Shown here: piece by piece, positions 1-11,211 of the stretch
Layout: each line of letters starts with the position of its first letter
How positions within the stretch are numbered: position 1 is the stretch's first letter
Source of the DNA: Plasmopara viticola
Lineage: Eukaryota > Oomycota > Peronosporomycetes > Peronosporales > Peronosporaceae
DNA length: 64,000 nucleotides
Reading direction: 5' to 3'
NCBI GenBank assembly: GCA_001695595.3
Contig: MBPM02000014.1
Span: 806,001-870,000, forward strand
Position numbers and translations under genes: made by a program
The notes under the pieces: generated by a model
Database searches by the model: none
The model's input: only the letters and a program-made list of their open reading frames with translations
Told to the model about the DNA's origin: nothing

Positions 1-2929
1 GCAGAAGCCTTTTCTTCGGAAGAAAAAATGTGATCAGCACGCTGCTCGATTCGAGATCGCGAATACGAAATACTTGTTGATATTGTGTCTAAGTCAAGCT
101 GGTGGAAAGCTGACCAGCTCGCTCAGTTGTTGCCCATTTAATTGATGGAAATGACTGAGTGAATTATGGCTGAATGTTGTTGACTGATGACTGCTGGGAG
201 CAAATCAGAAAGAGAAAGATCTTGAGGCAAATGGAATTGCTGACGTGGCACTTGGTCAACGTATAGGAATATACCGCAATAGCGCATCTGCTAGAACAGC
301 TCCGAAGTGCCAGCATGGAGTTTTGGCTATAGATGTTTGTTGAGTGAGTGTAAGCAAAAGAGGATGAAAGTGCGCCAATTTGAGACCATGCAATTGTTTC
401 AAGAGCTAAGAAAAAATATATTATACAGAATTTGGCTAGCAGCAGGTGGAAATACTCGGAGGTAAGCACGTCGTTCGGTCAAGCTTAACTCCAGGACGAC
501 TTGACTATCTGCTTACGTAACGGACGGTGTCTGTGTGTACCGAAAACTTTAGTCGCTAGAAGACCGATCACCGTGAAGAAGCGCGTTAGTTTTTTTTTGG
601 CTGGTAGATTCACGAGCATTGCGATCTCAAAATTTGCCTAGCGTTATTCCACCGTTGTTAGCGGCAAGGGACTGCTGACACTCGTAATAGAGATCATGCA
701 AAGCGATGAGCTTCACGAGTATTCATAGACTTTGACGATCGTCAATCGCCGCGATCCTATACTTTCTATACGACCCTCACCTACACTAGTCCGACATATC
801 CAGCATTTAACTTACAAGTCTTTGCCTTTTAGCGAAATTTTTTGGAAGCTCTCCTTCTAGCTTTTCAATCGCTTCACATAATGCTAAAATCAAGGTTTTT
901 TTAAGAATATGTCCATCTCCAAGATGAAAATGGGTTCTCAGAAAGGCAGCCAATCTAATACCTGGTACGCTATTTGAAGACTTCTACAAAGGTATCGCCT
1001 CTTGTTTTACGTTACAGCACTGAAACCCAGCTGGTCCAAAAAGCAGTACCAACCAGAGAAGTGAACCAGTCTTGAACAAGGCGAGTTTTTTTACTTAATT
1101 TACACGATTATCAAAGTACACTTATCAGCAAAACAAATTTCATTACACTTTTTTCTAGCAAGTTGCCTAGCTACTGTTGTGGTATCTAGAAGGATACTTA
1201 AGTAGGCTAAAACTGTAAATCGAGGAGGCATACAAACTATAAGTCACATAATGAGCTGAAGTTGCATCCAGAGTAAGCACTGAAATTCCGTTATTTTCAT
1301 AACGGGCATTTGGTACAATAGTTTTACTACCTCTGTGCCAAGTCGGTATCGAATCCCACCGTGGACGAAAACTGACAGGTGATGCTAATTGGGGGGATCA
1401 CCATTGAGAAGTCGAAAACTCGATAAATGTCGAGGGCAATGTCGTGAGGGAATCGTCACAACACCTAGCCGTAAGACGTCGGTATGCAAAGATCCTAATG
1501 AGGGGTAGACAACACCTTGGCGAATCCCAATGCAGTTGGGAGAGACGGAAAACTGGGTGGCGGAAAGCTGCAAGGATCGCTAACTTGACAGTAGTCCCAC
1601 CAAATTGGTATGTAAGATGCAACGTAGATCGAGTTAACCCGTGACTTCAATTAGCATATCGGCTACGACTAATTCTAAAAGTAAAAATCCCTTAATAGAC
1701 GAAAATTCAGAAAGGCCAAATTGTTCAAAAGGTGCTATGGTCGGAAAAACGAAAGGCCGAAAGCAAGCATAAAACCAGCAATTTTATGTTAAGCCCTCTC
1801 TTTTTTTTTTAAAAAAAAGGGCTAGAATAGGACTAAAGTGTGGCGGCTGCTAAAATGGGTCCAGGGTAACGTTGAGGGTATAATTAGCAATAATGCTCCG
1901 AGTTGATTTTCAACGTAAAGTGAACGTGCCGAAGCGTTATTAGCTGCACCAAGTCTTCATTGTGAAATTTTAGCAGCAAATTGCTGGTGGATTGCAGTCT
2001 GCCTAGCAACTCAAGTAATTCCCACAGTTTGGCACTGGCCTAAACGTTTGCAGCGTAAGTCTGGATAGAAGTGCTATGTGAAGCACTATAACAGTCTCAA
2101 CTTGAGCGATGACTTCGGTGATGTTGGCTTGAAACTCATGAAAGCGAATACCATGTAAAACCACAAGCAATGAAGAATAAACCGTAATGTGGCTTGGCAT
2201 GGTCGGTTGGTTCAAGTTTGAATAATGGAACTGACTTCCATTCCAGTGTGGCCCAAAAAAAAGCCTTGAAAAGCATTGAGCCATTCAGACCAAACTTGAG
2301 TCGCAAAATCGCAATACCAACAAATAAAAGTGGGGCATTTTCCAGAACTCCTCAACCATGATGGCAGGTTAGCAGTAGTAAGATGCTGAAGACGATGACC
2401 GAGAAATTAAGCGTTGAGCTGAAGCCGATAAAGAAGGTCGGAGTAGACTGGAAGTACACTTATCAGTCGGCAATCTGGTGCGCTGCGTGTAATTGAGACG
2501 TCGTCTATTTTGCGAAAGCCACTTTCCCACAAAAGACATCGCCAGTTGACGCAAAATCGAGTATTATATTTTGCGTCAGATGAATTTACCAGTTGAGGAA
2601 TTGTGTGTCACCACTTGCCAACATTTATGCGTCTTAATTGATGACTAAGATGTTCACGACTATCCACTTGCCATGTCAGGAATAGCTGCTTGTCGCAAAG
2701 ACGAACACTGTGCAATGTGAAACTTTTTTTACAATATGCTTTTACAATGGTCAACGTCAAACTATTATCAAAAACGACGCGCATGCATGACCGGCGAAAT
2801 GTGATTAAATATTGTAAACACGTATGCATGCCTAGTTTCAGTTTTGGACCTCGCTCAACATTTAAGACATTACTAGACGAACATATTCTAACCATAATTA
2901 GTATTATATTGTGACATTTTCGCAAGGCA
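1..2929. other. Gene-free 5' region
   Basis: No open frame here shows a recognisable domain, and no set of frames can be joined by plausible splice sites into a protein. The stretch is AT-rich with scattered short frames on both strands. The only structure I can defend is a short inverted repeat at 2547-2578. It may be decayed transposon sequence, but I see no LTR, target duplication or catalytic motif. Confidence 0.6.
2547..2578. repeat. Perfect 11-bp inverted repeat, 10-nt loop
   Basis: TGACGCAAAAT at 2547-2557 is the exact reverse complement of ATTTTGCGTCA at 2568-2578. The spacer is 10 nt of AT-rich sequence. It lies about 350 bp upstream of the cyclophilin H start. It could be a small hairpin, a transposon-end remnant or a dyad protein-binding site; nothing in the sequence decides which. 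Confidence 0.6.
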
Positions 2930-3760
2930 ATGGACGGGGCGCTGAGTGAGGCCTTGCGGCGAGGGAACCCGGTAGTATTCTTCGACGTGTCAATAGGAGG
3001 TGCACCTGTGGGTCGCCTACGCCTAGAGCTGTTTAAAAAAGATTGCCCACGCACGGTTGAGAATTTCAGGTGGGGCGTGCGGTATTCCGACTGTTGGAGC
3101 TACAGATTGACCAATAAATACTGTGTCATTACAATAGGCAATTTTGCACGGGCGAGTACAGGTACAGCTTTGCTATTGCAGCTAAAGCGAGGATGCTGCT
3201 GGATTGACGCATTGCCATTTTGATCATGCGTTGCTGCTATTGCAGAAAATCTGAGCTGCCGGTAGGCTACAAAGGCAGCTCGTTTCACCGAGTCATCAAG
3301 GACTTTATGGTGCAGGGTGGCGATTTTCTTAATGTAATGTTTGCAGTCGGCCGTGCTTTCAACATGTACTGTGATACACACTAAGGGCGGTGACTATATG
3401 CTGCAGGGCGATGGAACCGGTCGAATCAGCATTTACGGCGATAAATTCGAGGACGAAAGCTTCACCCACAAACACACAGAGCCGGGGTTGTTGGCAATGG
3501 TGAGGTTTGCCCGCATTAGATGCTAGAGACTAACTAATATTTCGTTGCTATCGAAGGCGAATAGTGGACCAGATACGAATGGCTGTCAATTCTTTCTTAC
3601 CTGTGCATCGTGCGACTGGCTGGACGGCAAACACGTAATATTCGGGAAGGTGCTGGACCCAGCTTCGCTGCTGCTTTTGCGCAAGATGGAGAGTGTGCCC
3701 GTTGGGGTCAACAGTAAGCCAAAGCTCGCCATTACCGTCACCGAGTGCGGCGAGTTGTAG
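2930..3760 (+). CDS. PPIH: Cyclophilin H-type peptidyl-prolyl cis-trans isomerase, 5 exons
   Basis: Predicted exons are 2930-3069, 3138-3161, 3246-3333, 3407-3499 and 3557-3760, giving about 182 aa; animal PPIH is 177 aa. The protein opens with a short leader and then [12 protein letters not shown], continues through [38 protein letters not shown] and [14 protein letters not shown], and ends in [14 protein letters not shown]. Those are the cyclophilin catalytic and cyclosporin-binding segments: FHRVIKDFM carries the active-site Arg, and QFF and the [14 protein letters not shown] motif follow. Cyclophilins of this subtype bind the PRP4/PRP3 part of the U4/U6.U5 tri-snRNP, so a nuclear splicing role is inferred from family. 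Exon 2 is only 24 nt. Intron 3 has a second possible acceptor at 3385 that would add seven residues in frame. The next gene starts about 265 bp downstream on the same strand. Confidence 0.88.
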
Positions 3761-3921
3761 TATAGCAGATAATACATCTTTTTTAAAACGCCTATGCGTC
3801 AAGCCCGCAATGCCGCGGATTCCCAGCACGTATAACCTCTGTCTCTTTGTGGATAATAAGGGTTTTATTACACTCAATATCTTTGGGTCCGCGGGACTGG
3901 GACAATAAATGGGGGACAATC

Positions 3922-3930
3922 CTACATTTT
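3922..3930 (+). promoter_or_regulatory. Possible oomycete Inr-like element
   Basis: CTACATTTT fits the YYNCAWTTT half of the oomycete initiator consensus. It lies 96 bp upstream of the ATG at 4026. If transcription starts here, the alternative in-frame ATG at 3909 would lie outside the transcript, which supports 4026 as the start codon of the next gene. The match is short, so it is suggestive only. Confidence 0.35.
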
Positions 3931-4025
3931 GTTTGGCTCGGAAGGAGACCATCACTCTTTTGGAAACTCCCCCGCCGCTTGCGCCACGCCGCCCCCGCCT
4001 GTACAAACACATCAAAAACAGAACC

Positions 4026-7000
4026 ATGAGCAAGCGTGACTACTTCTTGCAGAAAGGTCTGCAGATGCAGCGCCTTGATGAACAGATTTCTTCCACTCCT
4101 GTCGGTGGGAACGTCTCGCGCGAAGTAAGGACGTCGCTTTCTCTTACGACTGCCTATAGATTTAACGATGCTCATACTGATTAATTACCTTAAGCAGGTG
4201 GCCAAGTATCGTGAGCTATGCCCACCCGCCACACCAGACAGTCAGATCCAGAAATTAATCGGTCAGTGCAAGGGCGACGCCCAGCGCATGGAGAACGTAA
4301 TTAGTGAGTTGTGGGAGGACTACCGTGGTAATGATCAGGATGTTTGGGCCACTGTATCCAAGAAGAACACGAAAAAGAAGCACGTGCGTCTCTTTGTTTG
4401 TCTATGACTAGTAATACCCTACTTCAATTGACGTTGTATAACGTGCTACTTAACTTTGCAGGACCAACCGCACAATTCGTCGCAACGCTCGTATTCAAAG
4501 TCAAAGCATCAGGAAAATTGGGGGGATGTGACGCAAGATGGAGACGCACAGATTCCTAGGTCGTCGGAGCGTTTGTTTACTCGAGGTCGTGGTAGCATGA
4601 GAGGCCGCGGCTCGTTTTCGTCACGAGGTGGCCGCGGTGGCCGTGGCGGCCGCGGTCGTGGTAGTGCTGTTGTCACCACTGAAAGCATACGTGAATCTCG
4701 AACTGGTGATAACGAAGAAGAAAGTCCAGAGAATGACACGAACTTGACTGATGACTCTTATGGAGCTAATTCTCCGAAACCTGCCAAAGACTCAAAGCGC
4801 GAGCGTAGCGCAAAAACAGCCACTAAGACGAATACCACGCAGGCTAATGCTCAGGTTCCTCTTGTCGTATACCCCGTGCTAACTGGCGCCTGGACAAAGA
4901 AATTGAATGTTACCAGTGCCGTCCCAACGCCAAAACCAGCAGAACCTAAATCTACATCGAATATGTCTGCTACAGATACTGATATTGCTGCTAACACTGA
5001 TGTCGTGGATCCTCCTAAGGTTGCCAGTCCAAAAATTAAAAAGGTGCAACAGGAGAAGAAAAGCAAAAAGACACAGAAACGCAGTAGTACGAATACAAAC
5101 GAAGAAACTGCAGCTGTCGAGGTACCTGTGAAAACTGTGGAGGAAATGGCGTGCCCGATTGTGTCGCCTAAAAAGACGGTAGAGAAGACCAAAGTTGTGG
5201 AGACTAATGTGGAAGCGACTTCCTCGAATATTGCTAGTGGATGGAGTGCTCTGGATGTAGCAACTTCGACGATGAACGAGTGGTCTGCTTCTGTACCTGT
5301 CACGTCTAATGGCTCCACTACGTCCGCTTCAAGCGCTTGGGCACGTGGCAGCTCTGTTCTCTCCCCACCAGCAAGCAAAGTTGCCGCTCCTGCACCAAAG
5401 TCTCCGGTTGCTGATACAAGACCGACGGTTGTACCGGGCTCTCCGAAGGATATTGAGGCGCCTCGCTCGACAGGATCGGCTTCAACGAGCCCTCGTCCGT
5501 ATTTAAAGATGGGCAAATGGGACAGTGCTGCAACGCCGAATCTATCGCTCCAATTTGGCAGCTTCTCGCTCAACGGCATTGAATCCCGTGAGCCCTCATC
5601 CCCGGTTGGTTGGTCTTCGACGACCAAAACGACTACGACGACTAGCTCAAACAAGAGTGGCAAATCCATCATGAAAACCACAACGACTCAGAGTGGCTGG
5701 GGAACTGCTACGACATCTGCTTCTCCTCAAAAAATGCTGTCTCCCGATCATGGCGAGCACAAGCACTGCTCACAAGAGAAAACTATCGCAAAATCTTCTT
5801 CGTCGGCACCTCCTGGACTTTCGGTAGACTCAGGCCGTGTAACGCCAACTACAGGTCAATCTCCACAGTATGCGCCTTCTGCTCCGTCTCCTGCGTCTCT
5901 GCCTAAGCCTGATGAGGTTAAGCGTAATACCCCCACGCGTGTTCAGGGAGGTGCGCTCCAAGCGCAAGGAGGAGCTTCGACACAGACTAACAAGATGAAC
6001 ATTGGCTACGGCACGGGATTATATCAAGCGTCGTATGGCCAATACTCGATGGATCTTGGTCGGTCTTCTACCACCTCAACGCCTAGCCAACTTTCCGCTG
6101 GATCCGGAACTCCAAAGACCACTAGCGCTCGCAGTGGAGTTGTTGCCCAAGTTGCAGTTCAGTCGCCATCTCGAGGGCAGCAGTCTGTGACTCAGTTGCA
6201 GCAGCTTCCTTTGCAACAACAGGCACAGCAGCAACAGCAGCAACAGCAAATCCAGCAGCAAACTCAGCAAAAGCAGGTACAACAGCAACAAACCCATCAG
6301 GTTCAGCAGAGTCAGCAGAACCCGGCTCAGCAGCAAACGCCGGCTCAAATGCACCAGCAAGCTCAGGCCGGCATGCAGCAGGGTTACCACTATGCCCCCC
6401 CTCCTCCACCTGGTATGGCACTACCGTACAACCCGTACAACTATGCCGGCTACTATCAAGGCTACGGCTACTATCAAAATCCGCAGGTAAGCTGCTTGTG
6501 ATTTTTTGGCTTATTAGAATACGATTTATTGTTTTCTTTGATTCCAAGTTTTCTCAGTACAGCCCGCGAACTCAATACCCCCCGCGCGGTAGTATGCCGT
6601 ATGGAGTTGAAGGTCCAGTGCCGGGCTTTTCAAATCCGCCAAACATGCCATACCAGGACCAGCACATGATGGCTCAGCAGCATGAGTACGCTGGCGCTCT
6701 ACCTCAAGGATTCGGCGAGATTAATGCCGCATACATGCAGCAAGCTCCGATGCAGCAGCAAGGTGGCCATCTTGGCCACCATGGTCATCAGAATGGCAAG
6801 GGCGGCTCAGGATCTGGTCCTATTTCGCAGCAGTCGCACGGACAGCGCGGAAATGTAAACATACAGGGATACGGAAATGCCGGAGGTCGTGATCAAGTCA
6901 TGCCGCCGGTGCCTAATGCGTCAGCGGCCATGACTGGTTCATATAATCAGCATTACGGCTGGGCGGGCAACTATGGCGCGCAGCCAGCGGGTGGGTGGGG

Positions 7001-7184
7001 CCACATGATGCCACAGGGTTACCAGCAGTCTCCGTCTCATCAGCAGCAACAAGCTCCTCAGCAGCAGCAACAGCAGCAACAGCAAAACATTCACCAACAG
7101 ACCTACCACCAATATGGCAGCGGTGGCGCTCAGGCTGGGAATAACTCGAACGACGTAAATCAGACACGCTGGAGCAGCTCGTAA
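4026..7184 (+). CDS. CUE-like, RGG-box, glutamine-rich protein (Def1/UBAP2-like architecture)
   Basis: Exons 4026-4124, 4198-4383, 4462-6486 and 6558-7184 (or 6549-7184) give about 978 aa. Residues 34-95 are a small helical CUE/DUF1296-like segment with a basic end (WATVSKKNTKKK). An RGG box follows at nt 4582-4665, then a long Ser/Thr/Pro-rich disordered stretch. Two glutamine-rich tracts are at nt 6190-6370 and 7040-7110. An N-terminal ubiquitin-binding fold plus RGG and Q-rich tail resembles yeast Def1 and animal UBAP2/Lingerer, proteins that link ubiquitin or RNA to RNA polymerase II turnover and RNP granules. The family assignment rests on architecture, not on long alignment. Start 4026 was chosen because of the Inr-like site between it and the in-frame ATG at 3909. 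Intron 3 has two in-frame acceptors 9 nt apart. Confidence 0.72.
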
Positions 7185-10119
7185 GGGTATGCATCTCGCG
7201 CATTCTACACTCCGGCTAGCTAATAGCAGACGAGAAAGAACGTGCATCTGACGCCACCATATTTTTAGCTAGGTATTGCAGAATGGATGGACATTTCTTC
7301 GCGCCAGTAGCGGCGCAGAAGTCGAAGAGGAAAACACTCACATAGTGAACTGTACGAGTCGAGCTATTTGACTAAAAGACGAAGCATTCATCCTGTGCAT
7401 TCAGTTGTGTGGTCGCGATCTTTCTTAGATTATTTAATATGTTTCACATCAGCAAAGTTTGCCTGCAGACATAAAACTTTTGCTGGCGAGCGTAAATCGT
7501 CATGCGTCTATCGCTATGTAGCCGAACTTTCGGGTTAAAGCCGAAAAAAACATTGCTTGTAAGTGCTCATGGAAAATTAGGTAGGACATGAAATATAAGG
7601 TTATATTGATTTTAGATGACACACGGAACAGTAATTGGTTCATATCGGAAAATCGTATTACGCATCTTCTGTGTGCGACCCCGCCTGGTCGCATTGTAAA
7701 AAAAAGTTTTACGCTCAGATTGTCTTTGCGAATCCTCGCAAATGCTACGGGATTTTTTTCCGCTTCTGTCAAACGCATCTCGGAAAGTTTGTTGGCTCCT
7801 ATGGGCTTGAGGAGGCGACTGCATTGTAGCCCCAGCTGCTACCGAGATGTTGTTACGCATCATAGCGTTCGAGCACTACGATCAAAGTCTATGCGCCTGG
7901 AAAGATTCAGCACGGATATTCCCAGTGGCGCGCCGGCAATTTTTTTTGGTTTCTACCTTTAGAAAGAAGAAAAGCCAGAGCTTTTCTTCTGGATTAAGGG
8001 GGTAGAGATAGCCATTAAAGCGGCCTCGATTACGAATGATCAAGTGCGCGTGGCGCTTGCTTCTATTATCTTAAAGGGCGACCTAAAGGCTTGCAGTCAT
8101 CGTGACCTAAGGGTTTCTGGCTTAATTTTATATGAAGGAGTTGTTGCGACAACATTTCTTTTGGCAAAGTTAGTTCTCGGCGTTCACGCTTTTTTGCCTG
8201 TAAGCATAGCTTAGTGAAAACATTTATAAGGATCATACTCCTTAACGTTACCGCCAAGATATTGCTGGCTGCCCAAAGAGTCAGGTGTTTTTGATTTTTC
8301 AGAGTTTAGTTGCTCTGACAACTTTGGCAGCGACTCCATTCGAGGCGCATCTACCGCGACAAACAACCGATTAAAGTGTATTTTTCACTTAGGAATAAGG
8401 GTTTCTGTCAACCCCGATGTCGGTTTTTACATACACAGGGAACGTTTTTGTATCGTATTCAGCCCACCTGTGGACTTTGATACCCACTGCCCTGAAGACC
8501 GCTGTCAAAGCTTCAATATCGATACTTTGTTATCCACTGTGAAGCTCGTTTAAAATTTTATTAAAAAAATTTTCGGCAACCGATGTTGCCAGCGGAACTT
8601 CATTTACCGGTAACTAATGTTTCAGATATTGCACCTTCCAAATTTTTTGGGCGTATACTATCTTAGGCTTCCTTTTGAGAGAGCTATGGACATAAAAAGG
8701 ATGAGAACATGACCTGCTAGGGCTCTGTTTCGTGGTATTAAGTGACTGATATCCCCGCTAATCGTTCCAAAATTTGGGCATGCCAAGTCCAGAGTAAAAC
8801 TATACTTGGCCATGTAAGGAACAGAAACAACTTTTTGCTGACGAAAACCTCAAATTTCACAGACAGATCTATTACGACACTAAGGACTTTAAAATCGTCT
8901 CACTGGCTTATCGATTCAATCCTTTTTTATGGTTTGGATACATCCTCCATCTTTTAGAAGAACGTCCTGGACCAGCCTTATAGACAGTGTACGCTTCCAA
9001 GGATCTGGTATATTCTTTATTAGGGGCTCACTACCAACCCTTCCACTGTACAGAGGAGTGAGATACAATATTGATTTCGTGCCACTAAGTACCAGGCAAT
9101 TATTACTGCTACGTGAGCAATGCAAATTCATTTATGCCTCCTTGGCCTAAACGGCAAAGTTGATTGTGCGAGAGCCGAAAGTTTTCGGACTCATCACCAA
9201 GTTTTTGTGTTCGAAATTCGAACAGAAAGCTGCGACTGCTTAAGGTAACGCAAAAGTATTTTCTTTTCAAGGAAGGGTGCGTTAGTTGGCAACGTTTTCG
9301 AGTGTACGTTGTACAGTGTTCTAGGCAGTAAATGGCGACTGATAATTCCGAATAGGGGAGTCAGTATATCCCGCACGGCTGTTGGTGCGTCTAGCGGCAC
9401 GTGATGAGTGTTGATATTGAATTTATCGAGCGTCCCCACTGACCATTACAAGCTTTCACCTGGGTGGACTCTGTCAATGCATTTGTTGATAGCCGCTTTG
9501 AAGAAGATCGATTAGCTCTGAAGATCACCTAAGGCAAGATTTAGGATCGTCAGGACCGATAAGCGTAATGTCAATATTGACAAATTTGTCTCTACTGCAG
9601 ATGCGCGTCCGAAAGAGGCTTTACAAAGACCCCGAGCTTACTTTATAATTTCCATAAAGGCAACGAGCATGATTGATTGGATCCGTTATCCCAAACTTCT
9701 TCTTCACTGTGTCGCAATATGCCGGTTTTGGATCGTGCTGTAAAAATAATTTATAAGGTGAGCTCTTAAGAAAAAAATTCCACCAAGAAAGATACCTGCT
9801 AGTAATGTAAGCTCAAGATCCATCGTAGATGTAACTACAGAATGTATGACAAATGCGTGCCTGATCTAGAAGAAACTTCTCCCCATATTGTATCTGGTTA
9901 TTGTACACGAACTATATTTATTTAAAGATACCCTACGATTTCAGTCTATAACCGCGAGTTTAGCTTTGTATCGTATTGATTTGAAGATCCATTAAGTCCA
10001 CTTTTCACGTGATAATCACTGCAAGCTGCAGCGAAGATTTGACTGCTGTGTTTACTTCAGACTAGTCGAATGCCAAACTCGGTCAGTTGAGGCTTGTCTG
10101 AAAAGGACAATATGGTAAG
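7185..10119. other. Intergenic region without recognisable genes
   Basis: The 3' flank of the Gln-rich gene runs into AT-rich sequence. Frames of up to about 124 codons occur (for example 7588-7962), but none shows a domain, a sensible composition or joinable splice sites. No terminal repeats were seen apart from those of the retrotransposon that begins at 10120. Confidence 0.55.
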
Positions 10120-10511
10120 TGTAAGGATGGGATGGCTGTGTCCTACGGCACGCCATCACCATCCCAGTGTCGCACTGCCAAATGCTTGGCAGGGAACGAT
10201 GCAAGTACATATGGTGGTACTTGCATCCAATAAAAATAACAAAAACAAAACATTTGCCTAGTTTATATTCAAAAACGAAATTTTCATATTGAGTGTGTCC
10301 TACGTGGACTCAGTTGAAGAAAAAAAAGAAAAAATAGGAAGAGGAAGTAGTTGCATTTCATTTCATTCTAGTTCTCACTTTTAAATTTACTCTTCAATAC
10401 AAAAGCTTCCTCTTCCAGCCTTCGTCTCTACTCCGTCCTACGTCTGTCCTACCCTCGTCCTACCTTCGTCCTACCTATCGTCCGACGCCATAACTTGTGC
10501 CAAACCTTACA
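10120..10511 (+). repeat. 5' LTR (392 bp)
   Basis: It begins TGTAAGGATGGG and ends CCTTACA, giving 7-bp terminal inverted repeats. It is the same length as the right LTR, with about eight substitutions and no indel. AATAAA lies at 10229-10234, directly after a chain of three hairpins. Pyrimidine-rich CCTACGTC/CCTACC repeats fill the last 80 bp. Confidence 0.95.
10131..10234 (+). promoter_or_regulatory. Three consecutive hairpins followed by AATAAA inside the LTR
   Basis: Hairpin 1 (10131-10157) pairs GATGGC and GTG with CAC and GCCATC, leaving T10137 bulged. Hairpin 2 (10175-10192) pairs CTGCCAA with TTGGCAG around ATGC. Hairpin 3 (10198-10227) pairs GATGCAAGTAC with GTACTTGCATC, 11 bp around an 8-nt loop. 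AATAAA starts 2 nt after hairpin 3. The same layout is in the right LTR at 15893-15996, where the only difference is C for T at the bulge. A role in poly(A) control or genome packaging is inference. Confidence 0.6.
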
Positions 10512-10513
10512 TC

Positions 10514-10521
10514 TGGTAGCA
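10514..10521 (+). other. Retrotransposon primer-binding site
   Basis: TGGTAGCA lies two bases after the left LTR. This is the complement of the 3' end of eukaryotic initiator tRNA-Met (…TGCTACCA), the common primer for Ty3/gypsy elements. The match runs only about 8 nt before diverging, so the tRNA identity is tentative. Confidence 0.6.
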
Positions 10522-10859
10522 CTTGTTGGTCCAAGCTTTTGGGAACTTTAGACCGAGCCACTGGGGGGGAGGTCTTAGTTTCTATTGGTATATTCACTGG
10601 GTGCTATAAGCGGAAGGTGTTTTGCCAGAGGGTTGTCTTGGGTTGCCTAAATCTCTTTGAGAATTGTAACTGGTTGTTACGGTTGCTCGGTTGTTGTGAC
10701 ATCACATTGGAAGCTCCATCTTTTGGGTCTGTGAGTTTGTGCTTTTTAAGCCTGTTCCACCACTAGAACTGCGGAGGATAACTTTCCTTTAGTCGCTAAT
10801 ACCTTAGCTTGATCCGTTTCCGTTGTTGCGATTCATATCTCTGAGTCTTTTTTTTGTGA

Positions 10860-11192
10860 ATGGGAAAACGAAAAACCCGTGAACCGGAAGACGATTTTCA
10901 ACAAGACTTCGATCGCGTCTCTGTCAACTCCGATCAGCTCCAAAAGTTACGCCGCGATCTTTGGCTCACTACCGTCAAGCAAAACAAGATCGTCACTCTT
11001 ATTCGCCACGAAGAGCCTGAAGCTGCCAACTCTGACGCCAGAAACTTACTCCATTACTTCGTCGAACTAGCTCACCGCCGCATTCAACAGCTGGACGAAC
11101 TCACTTCTGGTTATTTGGATCGTCAATTGCACGCCTACAAGAAATCACTCAAGAAAAATCCTCATAAAAAAACCTCGTTTGCATTAAATTAA
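10860..11192 (+). CDS. Small 110-aa ORF upstream of gag in the retrotransposon
   Basis: The intact frame starts at ATG 10860 and ends 19 nt before the gag ATG at 11212. The product is highly charged, with an acidic N-terminal half, a predicted helical middle (LHYFVELAHRRIQQLDEL) and a lysine-rich tail. It has no Cys-His knuckle and no recognisable domain. It is uninterrupted although gag-pol is not. It could be a separate accessory protein, a matrix-like piece of an ancestral gag, or a chance frame in a 5' leader. Typical gypsy elements do not carry a separate ORF here. Confidence 0.5.
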   Translation: MGKRKTREPEDDFQQDFDRVSVNSDQLQKLRRDLWLTTVKQNKIVTLIRHEEPEAANSDARNLLHYFVELAHRRIQQLDELTSGYLDRQLHAYKKSLKKNPHKKTSFALN

Positions 11193-11211
11193 ACTTTCTT
11201 TTGTTTTAACT

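Noticed and set aside
1340..1375. tRNA B-box-like sequence (TATCGAATCCC)
   Set aside because: No 5-bp T-stem, anticodon arm or A-box at the right distance.
3909..4025. Upstream in-frame ATG for the CUE-like gene
   Set aside because: A likely initiator element lies downstream of it, and the 39 extra residues are Pro/Arg-rich without conserved features. Not excluded.
4851..5681. Minus-strand 276-codon frame
   Set aside because: It lies inside the plus-strand Ser/Thr/Pro-rich exon. Its Val/Leu/Ser composition is what the complement of Thr/Ser/Pro codons gives, and it has no domain.
6076..6547. Minus-strand Leu-rich and Ala-rich frames
   Set aside because: They are complements of the CAG/CAA tract that encodes poly-Gln on the plus strand.
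7588..7962. 124-codon plus-strand frame
   Set aside because: No domain, no splice partner, and an equally long minus-strand frame covers the same bases.
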